Assembly: GCF_002904295.1 (NCBI RefSeq)
Contig: NZ_PPHG01000073.1
Coordinates: forward strand, 1 to 64,000
DNA from: Amycolatopsis sp. CA-128772
GTDB lineage: Bacteria > Actinomycetota > Actinomycetes > Mycobacteriales > Pseudonocardiaceae
Length of the DNA stretch: 64,000 nucleotides
Direction: 5' to 3'
Part shown: one piece after another, positions 49,901 through 58,348 of the stretch
Position numbering within the stretch: the first letter of the stretch is position 1
How the letters are laid out: every line of letters starts with the position of its first letter
Notes under the pieces: generated by a model
Databases searched by the model: none
Told to the model about the DNA's origin: nothing
The model's input: only the letters and a program-made list of their open reading frames with translations
Program-made: the position numbers and the translations under genes

Positions 49901-52900
49901 CGTCGTCCAGCACCGTCTGCGGCAGGTAGAGCAGCAGCTGCAGCGCGGGCGCGCCGAGCCCGTCGCTGACCGCGAGGTCCGTACGGCGGGAGTCGATCTC
50001 GTCGATCTCCGCCTTCGCCTGGGAGATCACGACGTCCCGGGTGACGCGCCCGGCCGCCGGCAGCCCGGCCGGGTCGATCGCCTCGGCCCGCGCGGCGATC
50101 GCCGCGTACGCGGCCCGGAACCGGCTTTCGGCGCCGGGATCGGGCAGCCGGTCGTGCGCACCGGGCAGGCCGAACACCGACGGGTAGAGCGGCTGCCGCT
50201 CGAAGTTCACCGCCACCAGCTCGTCGGCGAGCCCGTCGGGCGTGTCCGGTTGATGCTCGGCCACCCAGTCCGTGACCACCTTGGCCAGCGCGGACAGCGG
50301 CAGCATGCCGTGCCCCAGCACGACTTCGTGGAACCCGCGGATGTCGAACGCCGCGCCCAGCGCCTGCTCGGCCTCGGCCCGCAGCCGCTGGATCTCCAGC
50401 CGCCCCACCATGTAGCCGAGCGCCTGCCCCGGCCAGCCGACGTACCGGTCGATCTCCGCTTCGATCTCCAGCAGCGCCATCGGCGTGTTGTCGACCAGGT
50501 AGTCGATCGCCTGCTGCCGGCTCCAGCCCAGCGCGTGCAGCCCGGTGTCGACGACCAGCCGGCCCGCCCGCATCGAGTCCTGCGTGAGCATGCCCAGCCG
50601 CGACACGTCGTCGGAGTACAGGCCCATCTCGTCCGCGAGCCGCTCGGCGTAGAGCCCCCAGCCCTCGGCGTACGCGTTGAACATGCCGATCCGCCGCAGC
50701 AGCGGCAGGTCCTGCAGTTCCTGCGCCAGGCTGAGCTGGAAGTGGTGCCCCGGCACGGCTTCGTGGAACGCGATCGCCTCGCTGGTGAACCGCGGCCGCT
50801 TGTCCGCCTCGTGGGTGTTCGCGTAGTACGTGCCCGGCCGCGTCCCGTCCAGCGACGGCTGGAGGTAGTACGCGATCGTGCCGCTCGCCGCGTCGGCCTC
50901 GGGCACCGGCGCGACCTCGCACTTCTCCGCCGGGATGCGCGAGAACCACTGCGGCGCCACGGCTTCCGCGCGGGAGATGGCTTCCCGGGCCGCGAACAGC
51001 AGCTCCTCGCCGTCCCGCCAGCGCAGCGCCGGATCGGTGCGCAGGCGTTCGAAGATCTCGGGGAGCTCGGTGGTGCCGAACACCTTCGCGCCCAGCTCGT
51101 GGTACTCCCCCGCCAGCTGCTCGATGATCGCCAGCCCGGTGTCGTGCAGGTCCTGGGCCGTGCGCTCGGTGGTCGTCTCCGCGCGGATCAGCGCGGCGTA
51201 CCGCTCGGCCCCGCCCGGCACGTGGGAGATGCCGGGCGCGGTGTCCGGGCGCCCGGCCGGCTCGACCTCCGTGCGCAGGAAGTCCCGGTACCGCGCGTAC
51301 GCCGGGCGCACCACCTCCGCGAGCAGCCTGTCCCGCTCGGCTTCGAAGCCCTCGACGGCCGCGGTCGTGCCCACCTTCAGCGGGTCGGAGTCCGGCGCGG
51401 CGAGGTAGCGGTCGATGTACCCGGCGCCCACACGGGCGAGGTACGCCGGCGGCACGAGACCTTCGGCGAGGCTTTCCCGCTGCCGCGTGGCCAGGTCGGC
51501 GAGGAACGGCTCGATGGCCGCCAGCCGGGCCAGGTAGCCGCGCGCCTTCGGTTCGTCGTCCAGCTTGTAGTACGGCAGGTACATCAGCAGCCCGAGCGCG
51601 GGCGCGGTGAGCCCGTCGCTGACCGCGAGGTCGGCGGTCCGCGACCCCAGCCGGTCGGCTTCGACCTCGGCGGCGGCGATCACGACCTCGCGCGTCACGG
51701 CTTCTTCCGCCGTCAGGCCGTCGGTGGCCAGCGCCCGGGCGCGGGCGGCGATGCCGGTGTACGCGGCCCGGAAGCGCTCCTGGGCTTCCCGGGTCTGGTC
51801 GCCGAGCCGGTCGTGCTGGCCCGGCAGGCCCAGCACCGACGGGTGCAGCGGCTCCTGCTCGAACGACAGCTCGACGAGCTCGTTCGCCAGGCCGCCGACG
51901 GTGTCGCCGTGCCCGGCCACCCATTCGTCGACGACGGTGGCGAGCACCGACAGCGGCAGCGGGCCACCGGCCAGCACGAGGTCGTGGAACGCCCGGACGT
52001 CGAACCGCGAGCCGAGCCGCTCGGCGGCGCGGGCGCGCGCCCGCTGGATCTCCCGCCGCCCCACCAGGTACCCCAGGGCCTGGCCCGGCCACGCGATGTA
52101 GCGGTCGACCTCGGACTCGACCTCCGCGCGCGCCTCCGGCGTGTGCTCCAGCAGGTAGTCGACGGCTTGCTGACGGCTCCAGCCGAGCGCGTGCAGCCCG
52201 GTGTCGACGACCAGCCGGCCCGCCCGCAGCGAGTCGCCGGCCAGCATGCCGAGCCGGGCGACGTCGTCGGAGTACAGCCCCATTTCGTCGGCGAGGCGCT
52301 CGCTGTAGAGGCCCCAGCCCTCGATGTAGGCGTTGAAGCCGCCGATGCGGCGCAGCAGCGGCAGTTCGGTGAGCCCCTGCGCGATGCTCAGCTGGAAGTG
52401 GTGCCCCGGCACGGCTTCGTGGAACGCGGTCGTTTCGGCCATGTGCCGCAACCGCTCGGTGGCCTCGTGGGTGTTCGCGAAGTAGATCCCCGGCCGGGAG
52501 CCGTCGGCGGCCGGGCGCAGGTAGTACGCCGCGGGCGCGCCGGGCGCGACCTCCGCCGGCACCGCCTCGACCGTGCACTCGTGGTCCGGGAGCCGGCCGA
52601 ACCACTTCGGGGCCTCCGCGGCCGCCCGGGCGACGGCCGTGCGCGCGGTCTCCAGCAGCTCGTCCGCGCTGCGCCAGCGCAGCGCCGGGTCGGTGCGCAG
52701 GCGCGCGAAGATCTCGGCCAGGTCGTCGGTGCCGTACACCCGCAGGCCCAGCTCGCGGTATTCGACGGCGAGTGCGGCGATGGTGTCGACGCCGGTCCGG
52801 TGCAGCTCGGCCGGGGTGAGCTCGGTGGTCGTGTGCATCCGCGCCAGGCGGGCGTACATCTGCGGGCCGTCCGGCAGCCACGACAGGCCGGGCCGGTCCT

Positions 52901-53561
52901 CGGGCCGCCCGTGCGGCTTCACCTCGGTGACGAGGAAGGCGCGGTACTCGGCGAAGGCCGGGCGCACGACGTCGGCCAGCAGCTCCTCCCGGCGCCGTCC
53001 GAACGCCTCGTCCGGGGCCGGCTGGCGGCGCAGCGGGTCGGCGTCGGAGTCGGCGAGGTAGCGGTCGAGGTGCGCGACCGCGGCGTCGACCAGGTGGGCC
53101 ACCGGCAGCAGGCCGGCGGCGATGCCCTCGGCGTGCCGCCGCGCGGCCTGGCGGAGGTACGCCGGGATCGCGGCGAGCCGGCCGAGCTGCGCCTCCGCGG
53201 CCTCGCCCGCCGTCACCGTGGTCATCGGCAACGCCATCAGCAGGCCGGCCGCGGTCCCGATGGACAGGTCGGTGACGGTGAACTCGGTCAGCCGGCTGTC
53301 GATCGCCGCGATGCGGTTCTCGGCCGTGGTGATCAGGACTTCGCGCGTGACGCGGTCTTCGGCCGTGAGGCCGCCGGCGTCCAGCGCGCGGGCCCGGCCG
53401 AGGAACTCCGCCAGGCGCGCGCGGAACGCCTGCTCGGCGTCGGCGGACAGCGACGGCAGACCGGGCTCCGCCGGGCGGATGCCCAGCAGCGCGGGCGTCA
53501 GCGGATCGGCGGCGAACAACGCTTCGACGAACTCGTCGGCGAGTTCGGTGACCGCGGTCAT
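46935..53561 (-). CDS. Giant protein of four tandem DUF885 units
   Basis: 2208 residues in one uninterrupted frame. It consists of four full-length DUF885 units of about 550 residues (approximately 1-557, 558-1110, 1111-1660, 1661-2208). Each contains FHEAVPGHHFQL (around residues 384, 934, 1485 and 2032), the metal-binding HExxPGHH signature, plus EGWGLYSERLADEMGLY or its YAE variant and SRQQAVDYL. All four look catalytically complete. DUF885 proteins are usually single units of this length, predicted zinc peptidases related to M32. No signal peptide or membrane helix is seen, so it is cytosolic. Units 2-4 are closer to each other than to unit 1. Function unknown. Confidence 0.9.
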   Translation of the reverse strand: MTAVTELADEFVEALFAADPLTPALLGIRPAEPGLPSLSADAEQAFRARLAEFLGRARALDAGGLTAEDRVTREVLITTAENRIAAIDSRLTEFTVTDLSIGTAAGLLMALPMTTVTAGEAAEAQLGRLAAIPAYLRQAARRHAEGIAAGLLPVAHLVDAAVAHLDRYLADSDADPLRRQPAPDEAFGRRREELLADVVRPAFAEYRAFLVTEVKPHGRPEDRPGLSWLPDGPQMYARLARMHTTTELTPAELHRTGVDTIAALAVEYRELGLRVYGTDDLAEIFARLRTDPALRWRSADELLETARTAVARAAAEAPKWFGRLPDHECTVEAVPAEVAPGAPAAYYLRPAADGSRPGIYFANTHEATERLRHMAETTAFHEAVPGHHFQLSIAQGLTELPLLRRIGGFNAYIEGWGLYSERLADEMGLYSDDVARLGMLAGDSLRAGRLVVDTGLHALGWSRQQAVDYLLEHTPEARAEVESEVDRYIAWPGQALGYLVGRREIQRARARAAERLGSRFDVRAFHDLVLAGGPLPLSVLATVVDEWVAGHGDTVGGLANELVELSFEQEPLHPSVLGLPGQHDRLGDQTREAQERFRAAYTGIAARARALATDGLTAEEAVTREVVIAAAEVEADRLGSRTADLAVSDGLTAPALGLLMYLPYYKLDDEPKARGYLARLAAIEPFLADLATRQRESLAEGLVPPAYLARVGAGYIDRYLAAPDSDPLKVGTTAAVEGFEAERDRLLAEVVRPAYARYRDFLRTEVEPAGRPDTAPGISHVPGGAERYAALIRAETTTERTAQDLHDTGLAIIEQLAGEYHELGAKVFGTTELPEIFERLRTDPALRWRDGEELLFAAREAISRAEAVAPQWFSRIPAEKCEVAPVPEADAASGTIAYYLQPSLDGTRPGTYYANTHEADKRPRFTSEAIAFHEAVPGHHFQLSLAQELQDLPLLRRIGMFNAYAEGWGLYAERLADEMGLYSDDVSRLGMLTQDSMRAGRLVVDTGLHALGWSRQQAIDYLVDNTPMALLEIEAEIDRYVGWPGQALGYMVGRLEIQRLRAEAEQALGAAFDIRGFHEVVLGHGMLPLSALAKVVTDWVAEHQPDTPDGLADELVAVNFERQPLYPSVFGLPGAHDRLPDPGAESRFRAAYAAIAARAEAIDPAGLPAAGRVTRDVVISQAKAEIDEIDSRRTDLAVSDGLGAPALQLLLYLPQTVLDDEPKVRGYLSRLAGVGDHLDALIGRQRAAVGEGLVPPGFLVRTGIGYVDRYLAAPESDPLRVTPPYALEGFEAERDRLLDDVVRPAYARYRAFLADEVAPVARPETAPGISHLPGGAGRYAALIRVETTTERTAQDLHDTGLAIIAKLAEEYREIGGKLFGTTDLAAVFDRIRTDPALRWRDGEELLAGARAAITRAEAVAGQWFSRVPEQKCEVRPVPAAEATSGTIAYYLRPSLDGTRPGVYYANTHEADKRPRFTSEAVAFHEAVPGHHFQLCLAQDLSDLPLLRRIAHVNAYAEGWGLYAERLADEMGLYSDDVSRLGMLTQDSMRAGRLVVDTGLHALGWSRQQAVDYLAEHTPMALLEIEAEIDRYVANPGQALGYMVGRLEIQRLRAEAEQALGEAFDIREFHDVVLGSGTLPLPVLAGVVADWVATRRDTPDRLADECLELMFEAQPLLPSLYGLPGSHDKLADQTAEAGARYRAGLAGIIARAEAIDAAALSPAERVTRDVVIWQARTQIDVLDSGRADIAVSDGLAAPALELLMELPQTVLDDEVKARGYLSRLAAVGTYLDQLIERQRAALAEGLTPPEFLARIGVGYVERYLGAPENDPLKVPVRGLEAERDRLLAEVVHPAYARYRDFLAGEVVPVARPETSPGIGDLPGGPERYAALIRAETTTERTAQDLHDTGLAIIEQLAEEYRELGAKVFGTTEPAEIFDRIRTDPALRWRDGDELLDAARATIRRAEAVAPQWFSRVPEQQCQVAPVPDAEAESGSIAYYIDPSLDGSRPGTYYANTHDADERQRTLGEAVAFHEAVPGHHFQLVLAQQLTGVPLLRRIAMFNAYAEGWGLYAERLADEMGLYSDDVSRLGLLTQDSMRAARLVVDTGLHALGWSRQRAVDYLRDNTPMAQIEIDAEIDRYAGHPGQALSYMVGRLEIERLRAEAEQALGERFDIREFHDTVLGSGTLPLPVLADVVADWVAARSAEGGK

Positions 53562-53696
53562 GGCAGGACCCCCAGCTTCGGCTGATGTACTCCCGGCCGA
53601 CCCTAACGGAGATCACCGACAGAAAACCTCCGCGCCGTTCGCCGGGGGCGGACGGCGTGCGGCGGCGCGGATCGGGCAGGCGGTAGCGTTCGAGGG

Positions 53697-54758
53697 GTGG
53701 CCGTGACCGATCCCGTGGATACCCGCCTGCTCGCCGCGCTCGCCGACCTCGGCAAGGCGGCCGTGCACGAGCTCGCGGCGAAGGTCGGCATGGATCCCCG
53801 CGAGGTCGCCTACCGGCTCGTCGCACTCTCCGGCAGCGGGCTGCCCCTGCTCGTCGGCGTGGAAAGCGACCCGAACGGCCTGCGCGCGGCCATCGCCGGT
53901 GCCCCACCCTCGTGGGCGAACCGGCCGCAGTACCCGCCGCCTTCACAGCCGGTGCCGCAGCAGCCTCCCCCGCCGATGGCGCCGCCGGTCCAGGGCACGC
54001 CGTCGGGTCCGTACACCGTCCAGGGCGCCCCTTCCGGCCCCTACACCGTCCAGGGCGCGCCCTCGGGGCCGTACCACGTCCAGGGCACGCCGTCCGGGCC
54101 GCACCAGGTCCAGGGCACCCCGTCCGGGCCCCACCAGGTCCAGGGCACCCCGTCCGGGCCCCACCAGGTCCAGGGCACGCCGTCCGGGCGGTACCCGGGC
54201 CCGCCGCCGCAGCAGCGGCCGCCGCGGCCGTTCACGCCGCCGCCGGTCCCGCTCGACCCCGCCGTGAGCACGTGGGGCATCCCCCAGACGGCGTCCTGGG
54301 CCCGCGGCGACCAGCCGCCGGCCGCGGTGGCCGGCGGCAGGCGGGGCAGGCTCGGCGAGGTCATGGAGACCCAGGGCCTGGAGGGCGAGCAGCTGTCGGT
54401 GCAGCTGCTGGAGGTCCAGGACCCGGCGGATTACCTGTTCAGCGCGGCCGGCTACCGCCTGGAGGACGGCGAACGCGCGGTCGTCGTGCACACCGAGATC
54501 ACCAACCGCGGGTCGATCCCGTTCGCGTCCCTGCCGGACAACTACCTCGAACTGCTCGCCGCGGACGGCCAGGCGATCGGCAAGGCGCCGGTGTCGCTGA
54601 CGTCCCGGCCGCCGCACAAGATCGGCGTCAACCCGGGCGAAACGCTGGGCGGCCACACGGTGTACGTGCTGCCCGACGCCACCCGCGTGGTCTCGGTCCG
54701 CTGGAGCCCGCGGCCGGAGCCCGACGAGCGCACGCTGACCTGGTCGATCGAGGACTAG
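53697..54758 (+). CDS. HTH-like protein with decapeptide repeats and DUF4352-type domain
   Basis: 353 residues. The N-terminal 75 look like an AsnC/Lrp-type helix-turn-helix (TRLLAALADLGKAAVHELAA, then KVGMDPREVAYRLVAL). Residues 98-167 are seven decapeptides of the form VQGTPSGPHQ flanked by Pro-rich sequence. The last 140 residues are beta-rich (LLEVQDPADYLFSAAGYRLE, VVVHTEITNRGSIPF), like DUF4352/telokin-like domains usually found outside the cell. No membrane helix joins the parts, so location is unclear. GTG at 53697 is used; the 3' end overlaps rluD by 4 nt. Confidence 0.75.
   Translation: MAVTDPVDTRLLAALADLGKAAVHELAAKVGMDPREVAYRLVALSGSGLPLLVGVESDPNGLRAAIAGAPPSWANRPQYPPPSQPVPQQPPPPMAPPVQGTPSGPYTVQGAPSGPYTVQGAPSGPYHVQGTPSGPHQVQGTPSGPHQVQGTPSGPHQVQGTPSGRYPGPPPQQRPPRPFTPPPVPLDPAVSTWGIPQTASWARGDQPPAAVAGGRRGRLGEVMETQGLEGEQLSVQLLEVQDPADYLFSAAGYRLEDGERAVVVHTEITNRGSIPFASLPDNYLELLAADGQAIGKAPVSLTSRPPHKIGVNPGETLGGHTVYVLPDATRVVSVRWSPRPEPDERTLTWSIED
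53988..54197. repeat. Seven 30-bp in-frame tandem repeats
   Basis: Seven 30-bp units encode V-Q-G-[TA]-P-S-G-[PR]-x-x. Units 4-6 encode the same peptide, VQGTPSGPHQ, and are nearly identical in DNA, suggesting recent duplication. Confidence 0.9.
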
Positions 54759-55684
54759 TAGCTTTCCCCGCGCAGGGTTTCCAGCGCCTTCGCCAGGTCG
54801 TCCGGGTACTCCGACTCGAACTCCACCCACCGGCCGTCCGCCGGGTGCGCGAAGGCCAGCGTCTTCGCGTGCAGCCACTGCCGGCTGAGCCCGAGGTGGC
54901 GGGCCAGCACCGGGTCGGCGCCGTAGGTCAGGTCGCCCACGCACGGGTGCCGCAGCGCCGAGAAGTGGACGCGGATCTGGTGCGTCCGCCCGGTTTCGAG
55001 CTTGATGTGCGCGAGCGACGCTGCCCGGAACGCCTCGACGACCTCGTAGTGCGTCACGCTCGGGCGGCCGCCCTGGACCACCGCGAACTTGTAGTCGTGG
55101 CGCGGGTGGCGGTCGATCGGGGCGTCGATCGTGCCGCGCATCGGGTCCGGGTGGCCCTGGACGATCGCGTGGTAGCCCTTGTCGACCGTGCGCTCCTTGA
55201 ACGCGCGCTTCAGCACGGTGTACGCGTGCTCGCTCTTGGCCACCACCATCACGCCGGTGGTGCCCGCGTCGAGCCGGTGCACGACGCCCTGGCGCTCGGC
55301 CGCGCCCGAGGTCGCGATGCGCAGGCCGGCCGCGGCAAGGCCGCCGACGACCGTCGGTCCGGTCCAGCCCGGGCTCGGGTGCACGGCGACACCGACCGGC
55401 TTCGAGATCACGACGATGTCGTCGTCGTCGTGCAGGATCTGCATGCCTGCGACCGGCTGCGCGACGATCTCGACCGGGTTGGCCGGCTCCGGCAGGGTGA
55501 TCTCCAGCAGGCCACCGCCGGAAAGCCGGTCGGACTTGCCCGCGGGACGGCCGTCGAGCAGCACGTCCCCGGCCTCGGCGAGCTCGGCGACGACCGTGCG
55601 GGACAGCCCGAGCAGCTTGGCGAGGCCGGCGTCGACCCGCATCCCGTCGAGCCCGTCGGGCACCGGGAGCATCCGCGAGCTCAC
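54755..55684 (-). CDS. rluD: RluD-type 23S rRNA pseudouridine synthase
   Basis: 309 residues. An N-terminal S4 RNA-binding domain (GMRVDAGLAKLLGLSRTVVA, then GDVLLDGRPAGKS) is followed by the synthase domain with catalytic Asp in VVHRLDAGTTGVMVVAK, and by LETGRTHQIRVHF. It modifies uridines in 23S rRNA helix 69. GTG at 55684 overlaps the lspA stop by 4 nt, the standard actinobacterial lspA-rluD order. Longer frames upstream only read through lspA. Confidence 0.92.
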   Translation of the reverse strand: MSSRMLPVPDGLDGMRVDAGLAKLLGLSRTVVAELAEAGDVLLDGRPAGKSDRLSGGGLLEITLPEPANPVEIVAQPVAGMQILHDDDDIVVISKPVGVAVHPSPGWTGPTVVGGLAAAGLRIATSGAAERQGVVHRLDAGTTGVMVVAKSEHAYTVLKRAFKERTVDKGYHAIVQGHPDPMRGTIDAPIDRHPRHDYKFAVVQGGRPSVTHYEVVEAFRAASLAHIKLETGRTHQIRVHFSALRHPCVGDLTYGADPVLARHLGLSRQWLHAKTLAFAHPADGRWVEFESEYPDDLAKALETLRGESY

Positions 55685-56331
55685 GCCTGGTCCTCCGGCG
55701 TCTTCCCGGCCTGCTTCTTGTCCTTCGTCGACGTGCCGTCGTAGTCCTTGCCGAGCAGGGACAGCAGCACGATCAGGGCGCCGCCGACGCAGATCGCCGA
55801 GTCGGCGATGTTGAAGATCGCGAAGCCCTTGCCGTTGGGCGCGAACGCCGAGATGAAGTCGACGACGTGGCCCTGCAGCCCGCCGGGCGCGCGGAAAATG
55901 CGGTCGGTGAGGTTCCCGGCCGCGCCGGCGAGCACCAGGCCGAGGCCGATGGCCCAGCCGATCGAGCGCAGCCGCCGCGACAGCCAGATGATCGCGATGA
56001 CGACGGCCAGCGCGATGAGCGCGAGCACCCACGTCATGCCGGTGGCCATGGAGAAGGCGGCACCCGGGTTGCGGAACACCTGCAGGTAGATCAGCCCGCC
56101 GAGGATCCGGACCGGCTCCTTGCCCTCCAGGTTGGCGACGACCAGGTTCTTCGTCACCAGGTCGATCGCCCAGAACACGACGGCGACCGCGAACACCCAG
56201 CCGACCCGCCGCTTCGGCAGCAGCGGCTTCGCCGGGACCTCCGGGTTCTCGGGCGCGTCGGCCGCGGGATCGGGGGCGGCCTCGGCGGCCGCGGCGGTGT
56301 CGGGTTCGGAGTGGCTGGGCTCGGTGCTCAC
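55681..56331 (-). CDS. lspA: Lipoprotein signal peptidase (signal peptidase II)
   Basis: 216 residues. A 45-residue acidic cytoplasmic extension (SEPDTAAAAEAAPDPAADAP) precedes four membrane helices. The signatures VTKNLVV, NPGAAFSMATG, GNLTDRIF and FNIADSAICVGG include both catalytic aspartates. A charged C-terminal tail (KDKKQAGKTPEDQA) follows. It cleaves prolipoproteins such as the GerMN lipoprotein in this window after lipidation. GTG at 56331 gives the acidic extension common in actinomycetes. Confidence 0.95.
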   Translation of the reverse strand: MSTEPSHSEPDTAAAAEAAPDPAADAPENPEVPAKPLLPKRRVGWVFAVAVVFWAIDLVTKNLVVANLEGKEPVRILGGLIYLQVFRNPGAAFSMATGMTWVLALIALAVVIAIIWLSRRLRSIGWAIGLGLVLAGAAGNLTDRIFRAPGGLQGHVVDFISAFAPNGKGFAIFNIADSAICVGGALIVLLSLLGKDYDGTSTKDKKQAGKTPEDQA

Positions 56332-56354
56332 CGGTCCATTGTCCACGGCGCTGG

Positions 56355-56960
56355 TCAGCCCGCGTCGGCGGCGGTGTCGTGACGGCCGCGCAGCAACGCG
56401 GCGAAGGCGGCGGCGAGCAGGATCACGGCCGAGCCGAGCACGCCCACCAGGTCCGCCGAGAGCACCACCGCCACCAGGGCGTACGCGGCCGCGGTGAGCA
56501 GCAGGAACCGGCTGCGTTCGAAGGCGGCGAGCAGCAGCAGGCCGAGCGTGGCCAGCAGCGGGCCGCGCAGCCCGTCGCCGAGCCGGAACTGCCACGACCC
56601 GACCAGGTCGAGCAGGGGGACGGCGAGCAGCGCACCGGCCGTGCCCAGGACGAACCACCCGGGGCGGGCGGGCCGCCGGGCGAGCGCGTACCAGACCGCC
56701 GTGCCGGCGACCGCCACGCCGAGCGCGACCAGCCACGCGGGCCCGGCCGGCAGCCCGCTGCCGCCCGTGTGGAAATCCAGGGGCATCCGCAGCGCGCGGC
56801 CGTACTCGATCGCACCGGGCGGAACGGCCGGTGCGAGGAGGAGGTTCGCGGACGCGCTCTCGGCCCGGCTGCGGCGCGCCAGCAGCTGCGCCGCGGCCAG
56901 GCCGATCTGCACGAAGCTCAGCAGTGCCAGCGGAAACCAGAAACGCGGCCCTCTCCCCAT
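56355..56960 (-). CDS. Small multi-helix membrane protein
   Basis: 201 residues with about five hydrophobic helices (FPLALLSFVQIGLAAAQLLA, WLVALGVAVAGTAVWYALA, LLATLGLLLLAAFERS) and an extracytoplasmic loop between helices 1 and 2. No recognised family. It is on the same strand as the PLP enzyme upstream (16 nt) and lspA downstream (23 nt), so it may be cotranscribed with both. Confidence 0.72.
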   Translation of the reverse strand: MGRGPRFWFPLALLSFVQIGLAAAQLLARRSRAESASANLLLAPAVPPGAIEYGRALRMPLDFHTGGSGLPAGPAWLVALGVAVAGTAVWYALARRPARPGWFVLGTAGALLAVPLLDLVGSWQFRLGDGLRGPLLATLGLLLLAAFERSRFLLLTAAAYALVAVVLSADLVGVLGSAVILLAAAFAALLRGRHDTAADAG

Positions 56961-56976
56961 CGACCCAGGCTAACGC

Positions 56977-58311
56977 TCAGCAGAAGGGCGGCAGCTCCCG
57001 CGGGTCGCCGACCGGCGCCCAGCGGCCGTCCACCTTCGCGTACTTCCAGCGAGCCCCCCGCGCGACGATCTGCCGCAGCGCCAGCACCACCCGGTCGACG
57101 TGTTCCTCCGTGCTGCCGAGACCCAGGCTGACGCGGACCGCCTGCTGCCCGTCGCCGCCGGTGACGCCGATCAGGCGCTTGGCCGCGATGTGGGCGCAGA
57201 AGGCGCCGTCGCGGACGCCGATGCCGTACTCGGCGGACAGCACCGCCGCGAGCCAGCCCGGGTCGAACCCGTCGACGACGAAGCTGACCGTGCCGACGCG
57301 GTCGACCGGGGCGTCGAACAGCCGCAGCTCGGCGCAGCCCGGGATGCCCGCGAGCCCCTTGCGCAGCCGGGTGAGCAGCGCCTGCTCGTGCGCCACGACC
57401 GCGTCCCAGTTGCCGCTCAGGGTTTCGCACGCGACGCCGAGCGCGTACACGCCGACGGTGTTGGGCGAGCCGGCTTCGTGGCGCTCGGGCCCGGTGTTCC
57501 AGACGACCGCGTCCTCGGTGACGAGCTTGGTGGCGCCGCCCCCGGCGAGGTAGGGCCGGGCCGCGCGCAGCCAGTCGGCGCGGCCGATCAGCGCGCCCGC
57601 ACCGAAGGGCGCGTACAGCTTGTGACCGGACAGGGCGACGTAGTCGACGTCCAGGTCCCTGATCGAGATCCGGCGGTGTGGGGCCAGCTGGGCGGCGTCG
57701 AGCGCGACGCGGGCGCCGTGCTTCCGCGCCACCGCGGCGATTTCCGCCACCGGGAGCAGCTCACCGGTCACATTGGACGCTCCGGTGACGACGACCAGCC
57801 GCGGTCCCTGCGGGGCGGCCGCGAGCGCTTCGTCGACGGCGGCCACCGCGGCGAGACGGGTGCGCGGGGTCGGCAGCCGGCGGACGTTCGGCCCCGGCCA
57901 CGGCAGGAGCGCGGCGTGGTGCTCGGTGTCGAACACGATCACCGTGGTGTGCCGCGGCAGGCTGCGGGCGAGCAGGTTGAAGGCGTCGGTCGTGTTGCGG
58001 GTGAACACGACGGTGTCGGTGCGCCGCGCGTCGACGAAGCGGCGCAGAACATCGCGGGTGCGCTCGTAGAGCTTGGTGGACACCTGCGACGCGAAGCCGG
58101 CGCCGCGGTGGACGCTGGCGTACCAGGGCAGGAACTCGTCGACCTTCGCGCGGACGGCGTCGAGACAGGGCGCGCTCGCGGCGTGGTCGAGGTTGGCGTA
58201 GCCGATGTCCCCGCCGGTCACCAGCGGGACGCGCAGCGCCGCCCCGGCGACGGCCGGGATGTCCTGCGGCGCAACGGTTTCGGTCTGGGTGCGGTCGATG
58301 GCGAGAGTCAT
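56977..58311 (-). CDS. Class V aminotransferase / cysteine-desulfurase-like, under a SAM-IV riboswitch
   Basis: 444 residues of the fold-type I class V PLP family. The start is MTLAIDRTQ after AGGAGG. NLDHAASAPCLDAV, FTRNTTDAFNLLARSL and FDTEHHAALLPW follow, then VALDAAQLAPHRRI (Asp to pyridine N) and the PLP lysine in ALSGHKLYAPFGAGALIG. The C-terminal VRDGAFCAHI segment contains a Cys at the place where SufS-like enzymes carry their active cysteine. It may be a cysteine desulfurase or lyase. The SAM-IV riboswitch upstream ties it to sulfur or methionine metabolism. Confidence 0.88.
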   Translation of the reverse strand: MTLAIDRTQTETVAPQDIPAVAGAALRVPLVTGGDIGYANLDHAASAPCLDAVRAKVDEFLPWYASVHRGAGFASQVSTKLYERTRDVLRRFVDARRTDTVVFTRNTTDAFNLLARSLPRHTTVIVFDTEHHAALLPWPGPNVRRLPTPRTRLAAVAAVDEALAAAPQGPRLVVVTGASNVTGELLPVAEIAAVARKHGARVALDAAQLAPHRRISIRDLDVDYVALSGHKLYAPFGAGALIGRADWLRAARPYLAGGGATKLVTEDAVVWNTGPERHEAGSPNTVGVYALGVACETLSGNWDAVVAHEQALLTRLRKGLAGIPGCAELRLFDAPVDRVGTVSFVVDGFDPGWLAAVLSAEYGIGVRDGAFCAHIAAKRLIGVTGGDGQQAVRVSLGLGSTEEHVDRVVLALRQIVARGARWKYAKVDGRWAPVGDPRELPPFC

Positions 58312-58348
58312 CGGGGTGCCTCCTCGGCGATCCGGGGGACCCCGGCGA

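Noticed and set aside
46935..53561. The four DUF885 units as an assembly artefact.
   Set aside because: The units share short identical stretches but are clearly diverged in protein and DNA, and the reading frame is intact at every junction.
46827..53585. A 2252-codon open frame antisense to the four-unit DUF885 gene.
   Set aside because: It mirrors the codon-position GC bias of the real gene, has Arg/Val/Asp-rich low-complexity content, and no recognisable domains.
53988..54197. The 30-bp repeats as a CRISPR array.
   Set aside because: The units are contiguous with no spacers and keep the reading frame.
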